Shown: positions 43,814 to 55,394, counted from the stretch's first letter. The stretch: DNA of 64,000 bases from Desmodesmus armatus (GCA_007449985.2 VIIQ02000057.1:124001-188000); one strand, 5' to 3'. Numbers and translations are program-made. Notes: a model not told the origin generated them from the sequence alone.

Positions 43814-45270
43814 CAACACGCAGAATGCATCCGATGTTGCAGCAAAGTTAGGTGTGCTGGGGCATACATATGACGAATGGTGGGTGCAGGGACGATACAG
43901 GTTTTTGCAGCCAGATGCTGTCATGGGCGATTATGTTTTCTTGGGCAAGACACAGAGATGCCTGAGGGTTGTGGTGTGCGGCTGGCCTTCAGGGCTGAGG
44001 GAGAGGTACTGCCTTGGCATGCCAGGGCTGGTGGGCCCAGCACCATGTTGACTATAGCTGCTCTCATGTATGCGGATGACCTAGTGCTTATGAGCTGTGA
44101 CAGGTGTGAGTTGGAGCTTATGCTCAAGGTATTCGACTCTGTCTGCAGCAGGATGGGCATGTGTGTCAATGCGGCCAAGACCGAGCTCATGGCTGTTTGT
44201 CATGATGGTCAACCACTAGAGAGTGTGCAGTTGTCAGGTGGTGAGGCGCGCTATGTGCCCTCTTTCAAGTATCTGGGGGGTGTGGTCGATACCTCTGCAA
44301 GCTGGGAGGCTGAGGTCACTGCTCGCATCAGCAAGACCAGGGGCCGCTTTGCGGAGATGCAGCGTGTGTGGGGCGCCCGTAGCTTGGGCGGCAAGCTCAA
44401 GATGCAGTGCTTCCGTGCGTATGTGCTGCCTGTGCTACTGTTTGGCAGTGAGACCTGGGCTCTTACTCAGAGGCAGGCTGACCGGTCGGAAGTGGTGCAC
44501 TCTGATTGCCTCCGGCATATCCTGAATGTGCGTCGCGCTAATCGGCACAGCAGGCAACATTTATGGTCTCAGTGTGACACAGTCAGCCTAGCCAGCCACC
44601 TCACAGCCCACAGGCTGCGGTGGCTGGGGCACGTCTTGCGTATGGGGGAGGAGCGGTCTCCTCGACAGGTCCTCTTCTCTCTTACGCACGACGCTGGTGC
44701 AGCACCGCGGGGGGCACCGCCTATGAGCTGGGAAAAATGTGTCACGAGGGATCTGCAGGCCTTGGGGCAGCCGACAAACATGCACGACCTTACAGATGCA
44801 TGTGCGTTGCGCGGTTCTTGGCGGAGCATGCTCTACAGACTGACACACCCACGCGCTAATGGGGTGCCTTTCCGGCGACCACTCAATGCCACACGCTACA
44901 GCAGCAGGATGCGGCAGCGCGCTGAGACCCTGCCGTTCCAGGCAGCATGGTCTGCAACAGACCCAGGGGTCATGTCCAACTGAGTTGCTTGTATAGTATA
45001 TGTACAACATGCTACCTATATTAGTTCTTTTTCTTGTGCTGTTGGCTTTGAGGGCCGTAACTGGCCCAGGCTTTCTAGTGTCCTAGGTCACTGGTCGCCT
45101 GGTGGTGTATTGCTTGTCTTGCACCAAGGTCGACTCGCTGCTAGCAGCATGCTGCGCGATGAACCTGGCTGGAAACACGTGTAATGATGTAATGATGATG
45201 GGCAAGACACATGGCCACAGATCAGGATAGGTTCCCTATGAATACACAACTGTGCTCATGTTGCTGATAT
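43814..45270 (+). pseudogene. Copied 3' end of the GT18 gene, split by a LINE
   Basis: Bases 43814-43954 encode NTQNASDVAAKLGVLG through YVFLGKT, essentially identical to the end of the GT18 gene at about 13670-13530. The match stops at the LINE and resumes at 45199 with GGCAAGACACATGGCCAC, continuing through CCCTATGAATACACAACTGT to about 45270. It carries only the last ~60 codons and cannot make an enzyme. Confidence 0.85.
43955..45198 (+). mobile_element. 5'-truncated LINE with reverse-transcriptase active site
   Basis: The insertion is flanked by the 13-bp target duplication TGGGCAAGACACA (43942-43954 and 45199-45211). It encodes the RT palm with LTIAALMYADDLVLMSC (YADD), the FKYLGGVVD block, YVLPVLLFGSETWALT and HRLRWLGHVLRM, ending at a stop at 44983. 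The 3' UTR of about 210 bp ends in TGATGTAATGATGATG-like short repeats instead of poly-A. The endonuclease and N-terminal RT are absent. The domain order is that of plant and algal L1/RTE-type elements. Confidence 0.9.
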
Positions 45271-45572
45271 TTTCAGGGCTTTGCCAGCACCACTCAAGTG
45301 CTGGCATCAGAGGCATGTCAACATGTGTAATCCTCGTAAACAAGTATGACAGGCCACATGTGGCACATACACAGCCCAGTAATCCACAGTGACATCGAGA
45401 CAAATCATGCTACCAATCACTTTTGAAGAAATGATGCTAGTAGCATGTGTCACATAGGACCACTTAGACATCACCCAGACGAACCACAACCAAACTACAA
45501 GCAAACAACTGCAGCTGCCTTCAAACAGGTTGCAAGTTCATGCCGTGGCACTTTTTCTTGAGTGTGAAGCTG

Positions 45573-46019
45573 CTAGGGTCCAAGTCCCCCCATGTCAGGA
45601 AGCCCTTCCTGGCAGTCTGAGCTTTTGCAGAAGATGCATTCACGCTTGTGTGCATGCGCTGCCTGCACACACCCGGCAAATGCCCTTGCTGCATTGGCTG
45701 TCAGAGGCTGATCTTGTGGCAGCTGGCCAGCTGCTACCTGCTGCTGCATCCTCACCAGTGTGCATAACACACACTTCTTGTTGGCCCCAGCACTACCTTT
45801 CCCTGGCCCCTTGGTTGGCTGCTGACTGGTGTCACCCCTTGCTGCTGCACTGGGCTTCCCCAACATACCCTGCAAAGCCATTAGCTGCAGGACATTGCCC
45901 CTGCCTGCTGCTGCTGCTTCAGGCATCTGTAGCTGGCTGCGAAACATGCAACTTCCAGAAGACTCTTCATTTACTCTTGACACTGTTCGAATCAGGCGGC
46001 CGCCCCAGTGGGCCTGCAC
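45573..46019 (-). CDS. Hypothetical protein with two CxxC pairs
   Basis: A 148-codon frame on the minus strand starts MQAHWGGRLIRTVSR and contains KKCVLCTLV and ECIFC about 50 residues apart, which could form a zinc-binding site, separated by a Gln/Ala-rich linker. Another CMFRS segment precedes. The end DMGGLGP lacks a recognised domain. It is divergently arranged with the plus-strand gene starting near 46060. It could be one exon of a larger gene. No family is assigned. Confidence 0.5.
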   Translation of the reverse strand: MQAHWGGRLIRTVSRVNEESSGSCMFRSQLQMPEAAAAGRGNVLQLMALQGMLGKPSAAARGDTSQQPTKGPGKGSAGANKKCVLCTLVRMQQQVAAGQLPQDQPLTANAARAFAGCVQAAHAHKRECIFCKSSDCQEGLPDMGGLGP

Positions 46020-46059
46020 AGGGTGAGAGCAGAAATCAAGTCAGGTAGTGTCTCTGGCT

Positions 46060-47139
46060 GGTGTCAGCTCTCAGAGTGGCCCGGGAATTGTGCAACATCC
46101 GTGGTAGTCTCAACATGCAACCATGTGTTGCGTCAAGAAGACAATGTCATTGTGGCGGCCACCACACCCTTGCTTGCTGTTTGTGGTGCAGGGGACACCT
46201 GCATGATGCAGTTCTCCCGAGCATGTCAACACATCCCTGTTGTGGCACAGCACGCCTCTCTAGTCAAGTTGCACAGCAGTGTTTTGCCGTTGAAGCAAGT
46301 CAAGTCTGAGGGCACTGTCTGCAAGCAAGCATGTCTGCATAGCATGCCACAGTAAAAGCTTCATGCATACTGTCTGTTCTCCTGTTCATTGCACAGCCGC
46401 CCATGGGGTCAACTGTGTGCCAGTGCATCCCTTGCTGCTCTCTTCATAGCTTGGGGCACGTTTACATGTTGCCCTGTTGTTGGCGATTGCAGGGGCCTGG
46501 TAGTGCTTGTGCTTCACCGCGCTGTTGAGACCTTGAAGCAGCCAGGCCGCACACTGCGGGAGTCCACAGCTTAGGCTCTCAGGGCCGAGGTGTTTTTGCA
46601 ACCAATGGGGTTTTCAACTTGACACTGATTGAGCTCTTGTTGTGGCCAATGAAAGACAGTGGTACCATCACTTTTGATGTTGTGAGCCATGCCGGTGGTG
46701 GAAGACCGTTCATGCAAGACACACAAGGTAGTGCAGCCGAGTGTGTGAGTGAATGCTACTCTTCCTGGTCCTGACAGCTTCAGTCAGCAAAAAAGGAGGA
46801 CAGGAGACAAAGAGAGAAAAGATAGGGGATGTCCTTGTATTGTCTTCAAGACATTTAGGTCTCCTCTGCTTTGCTTGTGCATGTTTTTGACACACAAGGT
46901 TTGGGTAACAACATCTGTTCACCCAAAGTTGCACTGCACGTGCAGTCTGAACTGCAAAGGAATGTGATCCTATGTCTCAGTACGAGTGCTGAACAGGAAA
47001 GTGCAATTCGTTTGACAGGCAGCTCACAAGCATGAGGCAGATGTTGCTTCCATCTTTGGTGGCACTGACGCCAAGCTGATTGCTGCATACACCAAGAATC
47101 GTTCCATTGGAGCGCGCCTGATCAGGGCACGGCACTGAA
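46060..47139 (+). CDS. Unrecognised multi-exon protein, parent of the captured fragment at 6.9 kb
   Basis: Likely coding blocks: about 46074-46305 (NCATSVVVSTCNHVLRQ, NVIVAATTPLLAVCGAGD), 46583-46727 (GRGVFATNGVFNLTLIE, DSGTITFDVVSHAGGG), 46899 to about 46960-46987 (GLGNNICSPKVALHVQSE), and the last exon 47019-47139 (HKHEADVASIFGG, AAYTKNRSIGARLIRARH, stop). Junction 46727/46899 is in phase. A block at 46490-46574 (GLVVLVLHRAVETLKQPG) may be another exon. The start is not determined. No family is recognised. The last exon with its 3' flank is present again inside the inverted-repeat element at 6749-7268. Confidence 0.5.
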
Positions 47140-47269
47140 ACAGTGTGCTGACTGTCTGAAACTGTGGTTTGCATGCTTTACAGCATATCTGCAGGTGTTG
47201 ACACCACCACTCCCACACTGACCGTCACTGCACCTGTTACCTCTTGCATGCCAGTCCTTTTATAAGTCC

Positions 47270-47500
47270 AAATTTTGCAAAACCCCTCCCCCCCTCTCCG
47301 TTTTAGGCTCTTCGGTCGAGAACACCCACCCCCCCGTCGGTTTTTAGGCTCGTTATTGGTACTGCTGTCTCCCCTGCTGAACCCCTCCCCCCCCTTCCGT
47401 TTTAGGCTGTTTTCGCAATCGAAACCTCCCCCCTTATCCGTAATAGGCTTGGCGTCCCCCTCCCCCCTTCTTAGGTTTGCGGTGGACCCTTGCGAACCGC
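47270..47500. repeat. Degenerate C-rich repeat related to 37200-37335
   Basis: Three imperfect units of CCCCTCC plus CCGTTTTAGGCT occur in tandem, followed by TTAGGTTTGCGGTGGACCCT, which matches the end of the 37.1-kb and 54.9-kb repeats. Confidence 0.6.
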
Positions 47501-47638
47501 AATTGGCGGTACATCACCATACCCAAGACCCGGAGAGTACGTTACCTGGCATCTTTGCTGCTTTGATGCTAAAGGTTTTCGCTCTAGTGACATTGTCTGT
47601 CTGAATTACTGTTTTGGCTGTTCAACATATCGGAAATT

Positions 47639-49950
47639 ATGACAGTGACAGCTTCCCGCAGCGCACTCGCCGTCGTCGCGGCTGTAGTGATGACAGCATT
47701 TCTACTTCTTTTATGTTACAGCAGTGTGGGTGTGCGCGATACCCACACTTTGTGGCGGGCCACAGTTTTCGGCAGAAATCACCTTGCGGGCAGCTGCCCA
47801 GTGGGCCGCCATCCTGTCGATGTCCTCTCAAGTCAACATGCAACAAGTACATGTACAACGACCAAACATAAGTAGCCCAGAAAGGGCATTGTCCTCTCCC
47901 AAATTTGAAGCTGTTACAGGTACGTGTCAGTTGTTGTGGCATTGGTAGGTACACAGCTCCCTACCTACCAATGCCAGCCATGCATGTACCCAACCACATC
48001 CTGTTACAACTTGGTGATCACGAATTTGCATGTGTGGGGTTTGTGTTGCAGTGCACTCGCTCAATCCACCTGATGTAAATCCAGCAGGGCTGGCAACACT
48101 GGAGCTAGCATCGCGTTTGGTGATTGGCATTGCGATATCCGTTCACAGTGGCACGTCAACCCAAAACATGGACATCAGGCACCTCGACTTGTTCAAGACA
48201 GCTCTTCCATCCTTTTTGTCCACAGCTCATCCTGGCTATATCTACAGGCAAGCTCAAGCTCTCAGCATCCAATCACACCTTCACCAGATGCCACAATTCA
48301 TGGTCCTGTATCAGGCGTGCATGTGTGTGTTGTGCTTTGTAACAGGTTGTATATTGCCTTTGACACCCAGGACAAGGTCTACAACAATCCCTCTGTCAGG
48401 CAGAACATGGAAGCTTTGTTTCAGCAGGCAGTCTCTGCACAGGATGCCAAGCTGTGGCACCCTCACGGCTACCAGCAGGGTGGCAGCATTGACTCATCGT
48501 CTTTGATGGTCAGCCTGCACTGGGTGAGTCAAGACAAACAGCTGTGATTGCTTTGCTTGCGATGTATCACACCTGCAATGTTGGCACTGTTCCCACAAAC
48601 CTGCAGATGATGCAGCTGATCCTGATCCCAAGCAGAGTCCACTGGCCGGGCAAGAAGCGGTGGCTAGGGGGGCCCATCCAACTGTACTACAGTTAGTAAC
48701 GCTGAGTTATGACCAAAAGCACTTATATGGGGTGCTGTGGTGTGCAAGTACTAGAGGGTTTCTGCATGACATGGCAATCTGCCACTCTGTAGTTCACCTG
48801 CCAGTTGAACACTGGTTATTTGCAGTGCACTTAACCAGTGACATTGGTTCTTCTGGGTTGAATTCCCATAGGGCCTCCATGGCTGATTCAACCAACGTGA
48901 TGCTCTGGTGCAGGTCAGTTGTCCCTACAAGGGCAAGCCGGCGTGGGCTCAGAATGATGCAGCGATGGCGGCATTCAAAGAAGGAGCTGATTATGTTCTT
49001 CGCACAAATGATGATACACAACTCCCAGCCATCAAAGGGTGGGAGTCAGTGTTAATCAACGACCTCAGGAGCAGGCGCCCTGTGCCCAACCTGGGGGTAG
49101 TGGGGCCAGTCCACTCTGGAGACAACACTGCCATCCTGACACATGACTTCACTCACAGGACTCATGCCATGATTCATGGTTTCTACTACCCGCGCAGCCT
49201 GCCGACATGGTGAGCTGGTATGGGTGAGCTGCACAACATGCACAATGGGGTTCCTTCACCACGATACGCTTGGATAATACTTATGCCATGCGTGACAAGA
49301 GGCAGCAGGGGCAGGAACGTCTCTAGAGTGTTTGCAGTGACAGGCTCCTGCACTCACAGTCACTGGGGTTTGTATGATTGAGGATCTGCAGCAACGTCAA
49401 TGACCTCCTTGGTGGTATATCCATGCATTGATAGTTGCAGTTGTTGACACAGCCTGTCATGCTTCTGTCCTGCTTGTGCCTTCGGCTGTGTGGAAGTGCT
49501 CGATCACCGAATTCTCGTACAAGTATGTGAGCAAGGTGACAGACTAGTGGAGGTGTGTGGGGGCACCACACAGCGCCACCTTCAATAGGGCCGTGTTGAC
49601 AGCAAAGGTAGCAAGCTCAGGGACCCAAACCATGTCTTACTAACCACTTTGTGTTGAACACAAACGCACCCCATTCTGACTGTTTAGTAGGTAGTGCACC
49701 TGACGGTTGCCTGAAATGTTTTCGTGCAGGTATGCTGATGACTGGATGACGCTTGTTTATGGCGGCTTCTCAAACTCCATTGATGGTGAAGCGGACAGAT
49801 GTGGCAGTCATCCACACTTTGACACCTGTGCGTTACAACACAGCTCAACCTGGCAATATCACTGATTTGGTCAAGCAAGAGGTGGCCACCGGCAAGGAGG
49901 CTGTCAAAGCCTTCGTTTGGAATCACTTCAAGGTGCAACCCACCAAGTGA
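47639..49950 (+). CDS. Putative type II membrane glycosyltransferase with NDDT motif, one frame break
   Basis: Exon 1 starts at 47639 with a membrane anchor (ALAVVAAVVMTAFLLLLCY) and ends at 47919; a small intron inside it (about 47730-47767) is needed to stay in frame. The following exons are phase-consistent: 48052-48247 (GC donor), 48346-48523, 48914-49209 and 49730-49950. They give LVIGIAISVHSG, YIAFDTQDKVYNNP, GKPAWAQNDAAMAAFKEGADY, LRTNDDT (candidate metal/donor site), LGVVGPVHSG, THRTHAMIHGFYYP and YADDWMTLVYG. These blocks recall a eukaryotic family of GT-A-like proteins with NDDT and ADDW motifs, but no CAZy family is assigned. In the last exon the frame shifts by one extra base near 49782, between GGFSNS and MVKRTDVAVIHT. 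A further short exon near 48607 is possible. Confidence 0.65.
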
Positions 49951-50371
49951 AGCAAGCAATGCAATTCAGCAAGGTTTGGCAGGCTGCAAGTTGCCCTGGC
50001 AAGGCTTTTTGGACTGGCTTCCCATACCACATGTCTGGCGCCCTAAGCTTGTTCAGCAGCTGCATGTACAGTCTCCAAGTGCTGATCTTGCTTATGGTGT
50101 TGCCACAGAAGGGCTATGGAAGGATGAATGTTTTCGTGGAACAGAGAAAATGATGTGTTTCCACGTTGCAAAAGGACAGCCTGTCTGCCTGCAGGGAAGC
50201 CTGTCTTTCCCAGCCCCCCTCCGACCGCTTCTTATCCCTTGTGAAGAAGGACGGATAATTTTCAGCTTACCAATCTAGCCAGTAGGATCCAGAGAAAGAA
50301 CCGGGGACTTTCCTTGCAAGTTGCCCCAGGAATTTCCTGGTCTCCTGCCTCCCCACTTTCCCAAAGGGTAG

Positions 50372-50640
50372 AGCTTATTTGAAACTGCCACAGGGACTTT
50401 TTTCAGCAGGGGGGAGGGCTTGGGGCATTCTGGCTCAGGAGCATGCCCCCATGGGTGGGGCATTGGGCCTTGAAGACGGACTGCTGCAAAGCCTGCAAAT
50501 TGCCTGGAAAACAGGGCAGTCTGGGGCCTTGGGGAGGGGGGGGGGGCATAGGGCATTCCCCTTCCAGGCAGTGCCCCAGGGGGTAGGGCCTCTCTGGGAG
50601 CCTGGTGAAAAAAGTGGGTGTGTCACTTTCAACTAATCCC
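50372..50640. repeat. Direct copy of the repeat at 15835-16105
   Basis: About 270 bp match with a few substitutions and different G-run lengths. It is followed at once by a TIR-element fragment. Confidence 0.85.
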
Positions 50641-50654
50641 TGGCCTTATATTCT

Positions 50655-50782
50655 GGGCGTGCGGGGTGGCCTAGAACGCTCTGGAGAGAGCGTGACAGCT
50701 CTGCGACGCTGTCGTTGGAACTCTTAGCAGAAACGTGACACCCTCATCGCGACTGGGTCACAGTATAAACGTACCCTAATCA
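50655..50782. mobile_element. Fragment of the TA-flanked TIR element
   Basis: GTGGCCTAGAACGCTCTGGA to AAACGTACCCTA is the reverse complement of 24300-24128. Only one terminus is present; the other end is cut at the edge of the preceding repeat. Confidence 0.75.
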
Positions 50783-50829
50783 TTTCCAGCTTGGATCATG
50801 TCTCTCAGAAACGCATGTACATCTGTATA

Positions 50830-51145
50830 CGTCCCTGCAGGACTGCACTCATCAAAGAAGACTGCAGAGAAAAAATAAGTGAATGGCTGGCATGAGTACC
50901 TTCAGCTTCAGAGCTACAGATGTGGCATGTATGTATGTATGCATGTGAGCACGAACACACCTTGTCCACCAGAGTGATGATGTCTTGTGCAGGGCCTCCT
51001 GCATGCCATGCTGGCAGCTGCCTCCATGCAGCGCATCACACAGCCCAGGATGTGGAGCTTGGTGGGGTAGGGCACCCCCAGGTCAGCTCATGCAGCAACG
51101 TGAACAGCTTGGGCATGTTCTCTGTGGTCAGCAGTGATAGCTGCA
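50830..51145 (-). pseudogene. Unrecognised gene fragment
   Basis: On the minus strand, LLTTENMPKLFTLLHE, LGVPYPTKLHILGCVMRCME, GGPAQDIITLVDK and, after an intron-like gap, VFFDECSPAG follow one another but in different frames. This looks like a decayed exon pair. No start, end or family can be given. It may belong to a gene carried by a transposon. Confidence 0.4.
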
Positions 51146-51689
51146 ACACCACAGAACACAAGCCGGCATGCGCTGCCACAATTTAGTAATGAGTTTGCGG
51201 GGTATTCACACATGGCAGCAGTTCGAAACAGCAGTAAACTGCTTGGCAAGTGTGTCAAACGTCTCTTCGACAATGATACCCTAGCACACTGTCCTGCCTG
51301 TTGACAACTGCTGTCTGCTGAAAGCTGGCAGGACAACTATGCCAACCCACCTTGATGGCGCTCTGCTCAGCCTCTGCTGCCATTGGGCAGCCCTAGGGCC
51401 TGTGAAGCGCCTCAAGCTTGGCAATAAATCACCAGCAACCGCGAGCTCAGATCAAGCCTCTAGCAAAGCCAGTCTGCAGCAGCAGCATATAAACAACAAC
51501 CAAGGCACGTGCAAAAATGGCGTTGAACAATGACTATGTGGTTGACAGGGGTGTGTGCAGCAAATGGTGTAAAGGATGTACCATTGCAAAATGCAGTTGG
51601 CTGCAGCCAAGCCAGCCACAGGAAGGGTGTCGGCAGCAAAAAGTGAGGGGACAGCTGAGCGACAACGCAGTACGGCGGAAAGGCGCAAG

Positions 51690-52330
51690 TCAAGTGCATG
51701 ACGCCACAGGTCCTGCTGAGTCAGCAAAAGCAGGTGCGCAAGGTGTGTGGAGCCAGATGTGGCAATGCTGCAACAAACGGCAATTCACACATGCAGTTTG
51801 AATGCTGTGTATGCTGGCCCTAATGCTAGTGCACACAACTGATACCTCAAAGTGATGCATCTGACAACTACAGCAATGTGGGCGACTTGCAGTCAGCGAT
51901 GTAACGGTGGTGGCTGGGGTCAATCCTGGACAAAGATGGTGTTGTATTTTCTCTGCACTGGGCGATCAGTGCCTCAATAGCAATAACAACATCGTCTTTC
52001 AGTGCTGTGTGTGCTTGCCAGAGTTGCACTGCACACAAACGACAACTCAGCAGGCTGCAGCAGTCCAACACAAGCAGCCCGGAAGAAACATGGTGCGTGG
52101 GCAGCGCCCATAGAGAGGTGTCAGCGTGGGGTGCCATATGTGGCTGCAACAAATGGCAATTTACACATGCAGTTTGAAAGATGTGTATGCTGGCCAGAGT
52201 GCTCGTGCCCGCAACTGACCCCTCAAATTGATGCATCAGACTAGTACAGCACTGTGGGCAAGTGATGTGAGGGTAGTGGCTGGGTGAGGGTAGTGGCTGG
52301 GGTCCTGACACGACGATTGCAAAGTACTTT
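51690..52330. repeat. Two diverged tandem copies of a 200-bp repeat (third copy 55395-55600)
   Basis: Blocks with ATGCAGTTTGAAxGxTGTGT ATGCTGG and GATGCATC at about 51795 and 52168 are tandem relatives about 370 bp apart. A third at 55498 shares also the upstream string CATGGTGCGTGGGCAGCG and GTGGGGTGCCATATGTGGC. Confidence 0.65.
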
Positions 52331-53249
52331 CGGCATCTCCTGCGGCCATATCAAGCATCGTGACAGGGCAGGAATCGCTCCAAGGCGCCCTCATCATAAG
52401 GCAATATCAGCCCCGCAACTTCCACCCACCCTATTATATCATAAGGCTATGCTTTGGGTTATAAGGCCTTTAGGGTGGTCTTAGAGGTTGATTATGGAAA
52501 ACAGGAAAGGGGGGAGAGTCTGATTGGGCAAACAGCCTAAATCAGAAGGGGGGGGGGAGGGGTTCAGCACCTCGTCAGGGGTTCAGCACCTCGTCACATG
52601 GTTACTGGTGCCCATAGGGGGGATATAGCCATCCCTGTATACGGCACAGTACCAGGCCACATGTGGGAATGCCCTTGAAGCACTTGAAGGTCAGTGGGTT
52701 GAGCCCTGGTGGTGTGGTATGTTGCTGCACGTCATATAACCCCAGTTGGCATGATGGGTGGCCCCTAGCATGCACCCGGTGGACACCCCCCCCCCTCTGG
52801 CGGCTGCACAGCCAGCCGCAGCTATCACCAGGCTCACTTGTGGGTATTCAACTGTTGTGTATTCAGCTCTTGGGTATCCAACAACAGCCTTCCGCCGCAA
52901 TTTTGATTGCTGAATTGACCTTCTGACCACAAGCACACCATGCACAAAACAGATTGCACCCCCACCCCCCCTTCAAGGGCTGCATAGGCACACAGATAGA
53001 CGAAAATTGACATAATTGATCAGAGCCACGCCAAGCATCTGCTGGTTTGTTGCGAGCTGCATACAATGCTGACTACTGTTACAATTTGAATTTGGTTGGG
53101 TTTTGAAATGCAACCAGTGGCTTCCTTCTATGGGATCTCTCCATATGTTTTTTCTCAACGCACAAACAGTCACATCATATATCTCATCAGCATCGTTCGC
53201 TCTTCATCCCAGCAACCCTTGCAGTTGACATACACATACTTGTACACAG
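52331..53249. other. Intergenic, promoter side of the 53.25-kb gene
   Basis: No exon is seen. It has poly-G and poly-C runs at about 52550 and 52785 and a short tandem GGGTTCAGCACCTCGTCA at 52560-52597. Confidence 0.4.
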
Positions 53250-54880
53250 ATGAGCAGGAAAAGGCGTCGTGAAATCATCGGTGACGATAAAGATGACTCA
53301 AATGACGGCAAAGATGCACCCGGCGGGCGCACTCTCAAGGCGCTGCGTGAGGGGAAGGGCCCAAAGACACAAATGACGCCAGCTAAGCAACGGTACTCCA
53401 TCAAGTTGAAGACCATTACGGCATTCAAGAACATGCCACGTGGAGAGGTCGGGATTCTCGTGGTGCTGCCAGTTACGCAGAAGGGTGACCTGATCTTTGA
53501 GCATACCAACACCATCCCACCTGGTGTCTTGATTAGTGTACTGGAGGCGTTGCAGCAGGAGATGCCAGACCAGCGGATTGAAGAGGCCCTAGAAGAGTAC
53601 AAGGCGGTGCAGGTTGCTGTTGAGCGCCGTGGTGGTGAGAGCTATGTACCCACTGCACCAGCTGACAGCTGCTGTGCAGCGCTGCAGTGCATGCTGCATG
53701 CATGGTTGCATTTGCTAGCTCCATGTGCTGGCTCTCAATGGATTTTTGCCATGTTCCTATGCCTTTGCAGCTTCCAAGCGAACGGGCAGACGCAAGGAGC
53801 GCCGTGGGGGTGAGTGCCTATGTGCTCAATTGTGCCAGCAAGCAGCAGAAGAATCCCCACCTGAATGTCTGCATGGCAGGGATCCCCTTCCGATTTTAAG
53901 CATAGTATCAACCAGCCAGCAGCAGCACTTGGTGTGGTGGTGAGCATGGCAGGGAACCCCCTCCCCCCCCCCTCTTCCTTAAGCAATCAGCCAGCAACAG
54001 CAGTTGGTGCGGTGGTGAGATGTTCTCACCATGTGCAGGCAATGACAGTGGCAGCGCGGTCGCCAATCTGCATGTTGCCCCAACAGTCTGCTACACACTT
54101 CCAGATGGGATATGTTGTTCCTTGCAGGCACCCAACGAGGCAGCAAGCGGCAGCGCAGGGCAGCACACCAGGGTCAGCACATTGAAAGATGTGAAGCAAA
54201 CCAATGAGAAGAAGGCTCTGCAGCTGTCCTGCTGTTGTGTGCAGCTGTCGGCAGAATGTTTGCCCCATCCCCTTCAGCAGAGCTGAGCATACTAGCAAGC
54301 CCAGATGCCAACATGGCTGCATATACTACATACTTGTCTTTGTGGGCTGCAGAGTTTGACGAGGGCGAAGAGAGTGAGGAGGAGAGTGAGGGGGAGATTG
54401 AGGAGGAGGAGGAGGAGGAGGAGATTGATGAGGAGGGCTGGGAAGAACCTCTGGGGGGCCTTGGAGGGGGCGAGTCAGACATGCAGGAAGAGGAGACAGG
54501 TCCGTATGAATGTCAGTCCCTTGAGCAGACAGATGCATGACAGTTGGCTTTGGCGGTTCCATTGGGTAGCCTGCCATGCAAGCGGGTGGTGTCCCAGTGT
54601 AGCGAACCAGCATTCACAACTCATGACAAGTAGTGCATGCCTGAAGTGCGTTGCGGGTGTCCAAACTGTGCTACAGACACCCAAGAGCAGGCTGGGGACG
54701 AGGGTGGCATGCAGCCGAAGGAGGGTGCAGGGCAGTACGTGGCCAGCAGACAGCAGTCAAAGCACGAGCCCATGGCCCTCACAGGTAATACTTGCAGCTC
54801 GCCATTGGCTGTGGGATGTGAAGCCTGCACCTGCGATTGCTGTGTTTCAGACTGGAGAATGCATGCTGGCCACACCTGAG
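53250..54880 (+). CDS. Charged nuclear-type protein, unrecognised
   Basis: Five exons are in phase 1 throughout: 53250-53634, 53771-53809, 54128-54172, 54353-54499 and 54677-54784; a sixth begins at 54851. The protein starts MSRKRRREIIGDDKDD, has a globular-looking region (RYSIKLKTITAFKNMPRGEV, GILVVLPVTQKGDLIFEHTN, GVLISVLEALQQEMPDQRIE), then two short basic exons (ASKRTGRRKERRG and TQRGSKRQRRA) and a very acidic exon (EFDEGEESEEESEGEIEEEE). This basic-acidic layout is common in nucleolar and chromatin proteins. In phase, exon 6 gives a stop at 54880; in another frame it reads TGECMLATPEQFVQHM and may continue at 54935, so the true 3' end is unsure. The uniform phase-1 exons suggest exon shuffling. 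No family is recognised. Confidence 0.6.
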
Positions 54881-54897
54881 CAGTTTGTGCAGCACAT

Positions 54898-55165
54898 GTG
54901 AGTGTAAGGTTGTAATGCTGGGTCTGTTGTTGCAGGTGCGCAGCAGGCACTGGTGGAGGCTGCCGTCATCTCCTTTTGTAGTGATCAAGGCGGCTTGGGA
55001 GAGGCTCTGTTGGGGGGGGGGGGGGGAGGCTCAGTTGCTCCTCCCCCCCCCCCCCGGTCTGATATAGGCTGGTTTCGCGATTGAACCCTTCCCCCTAGCC
55101 AGTTGAGACCTGGTGTCCCCCCCCCCCGGATTGTCAGGTTTGTGGTGGACCCCTTGCCCCCATCC
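54898..55165. repeat. Exon plus poly-G/poly-C unit, copy at 37070-37335
   Basis: Starts with a GTGAGT donor, a 36-bp intron-like stretch ending TTGCAG, a possible exon (QQALVEAAVISFCSDQGG) and then poly-G and poly-C runs with GGTCTGATATAGGCTGGTTT. It sits at the 3' end of the 53.25-kb gene, so the gene is the likely source and the 37-kb copy secondary. Confidence 0.75.
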
Positions 55166-55394
55166 CCGCTCCTTTCAGCACCTTGGCAGAGCAGGCCAAA
55201 TGCAGTTGCTTACCGGCTCCCCAGAGCTGCCTTCAGAATTTTGAGGACCCCCCCCCCCTACCCAAAGCACACCAAATGTCTTTGGGGTGCTGTTGTTGAA
55301 GTAGTTTCTTGCACCTTGCTGTCAGCAAGGTAGTAGAGTAGTCCATTGTGTGCATTTGACTCATGAGTGACTCATCAGTGACTCTGGCAAGCGC

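Noticed and set aside
43877..44983. Single gene joining the GT18 fragment and the reverse transcriptase
   Set aside because: The open frame overlaps both by chance; the 13-bp target duplication shows the LINE was inserted into the fragment.
46988..47030. Frame break before the last exon of the 46-kb gene
   Set aside because: A small intron ending at the CAG before 47019 restores the frame, so a break is not required.
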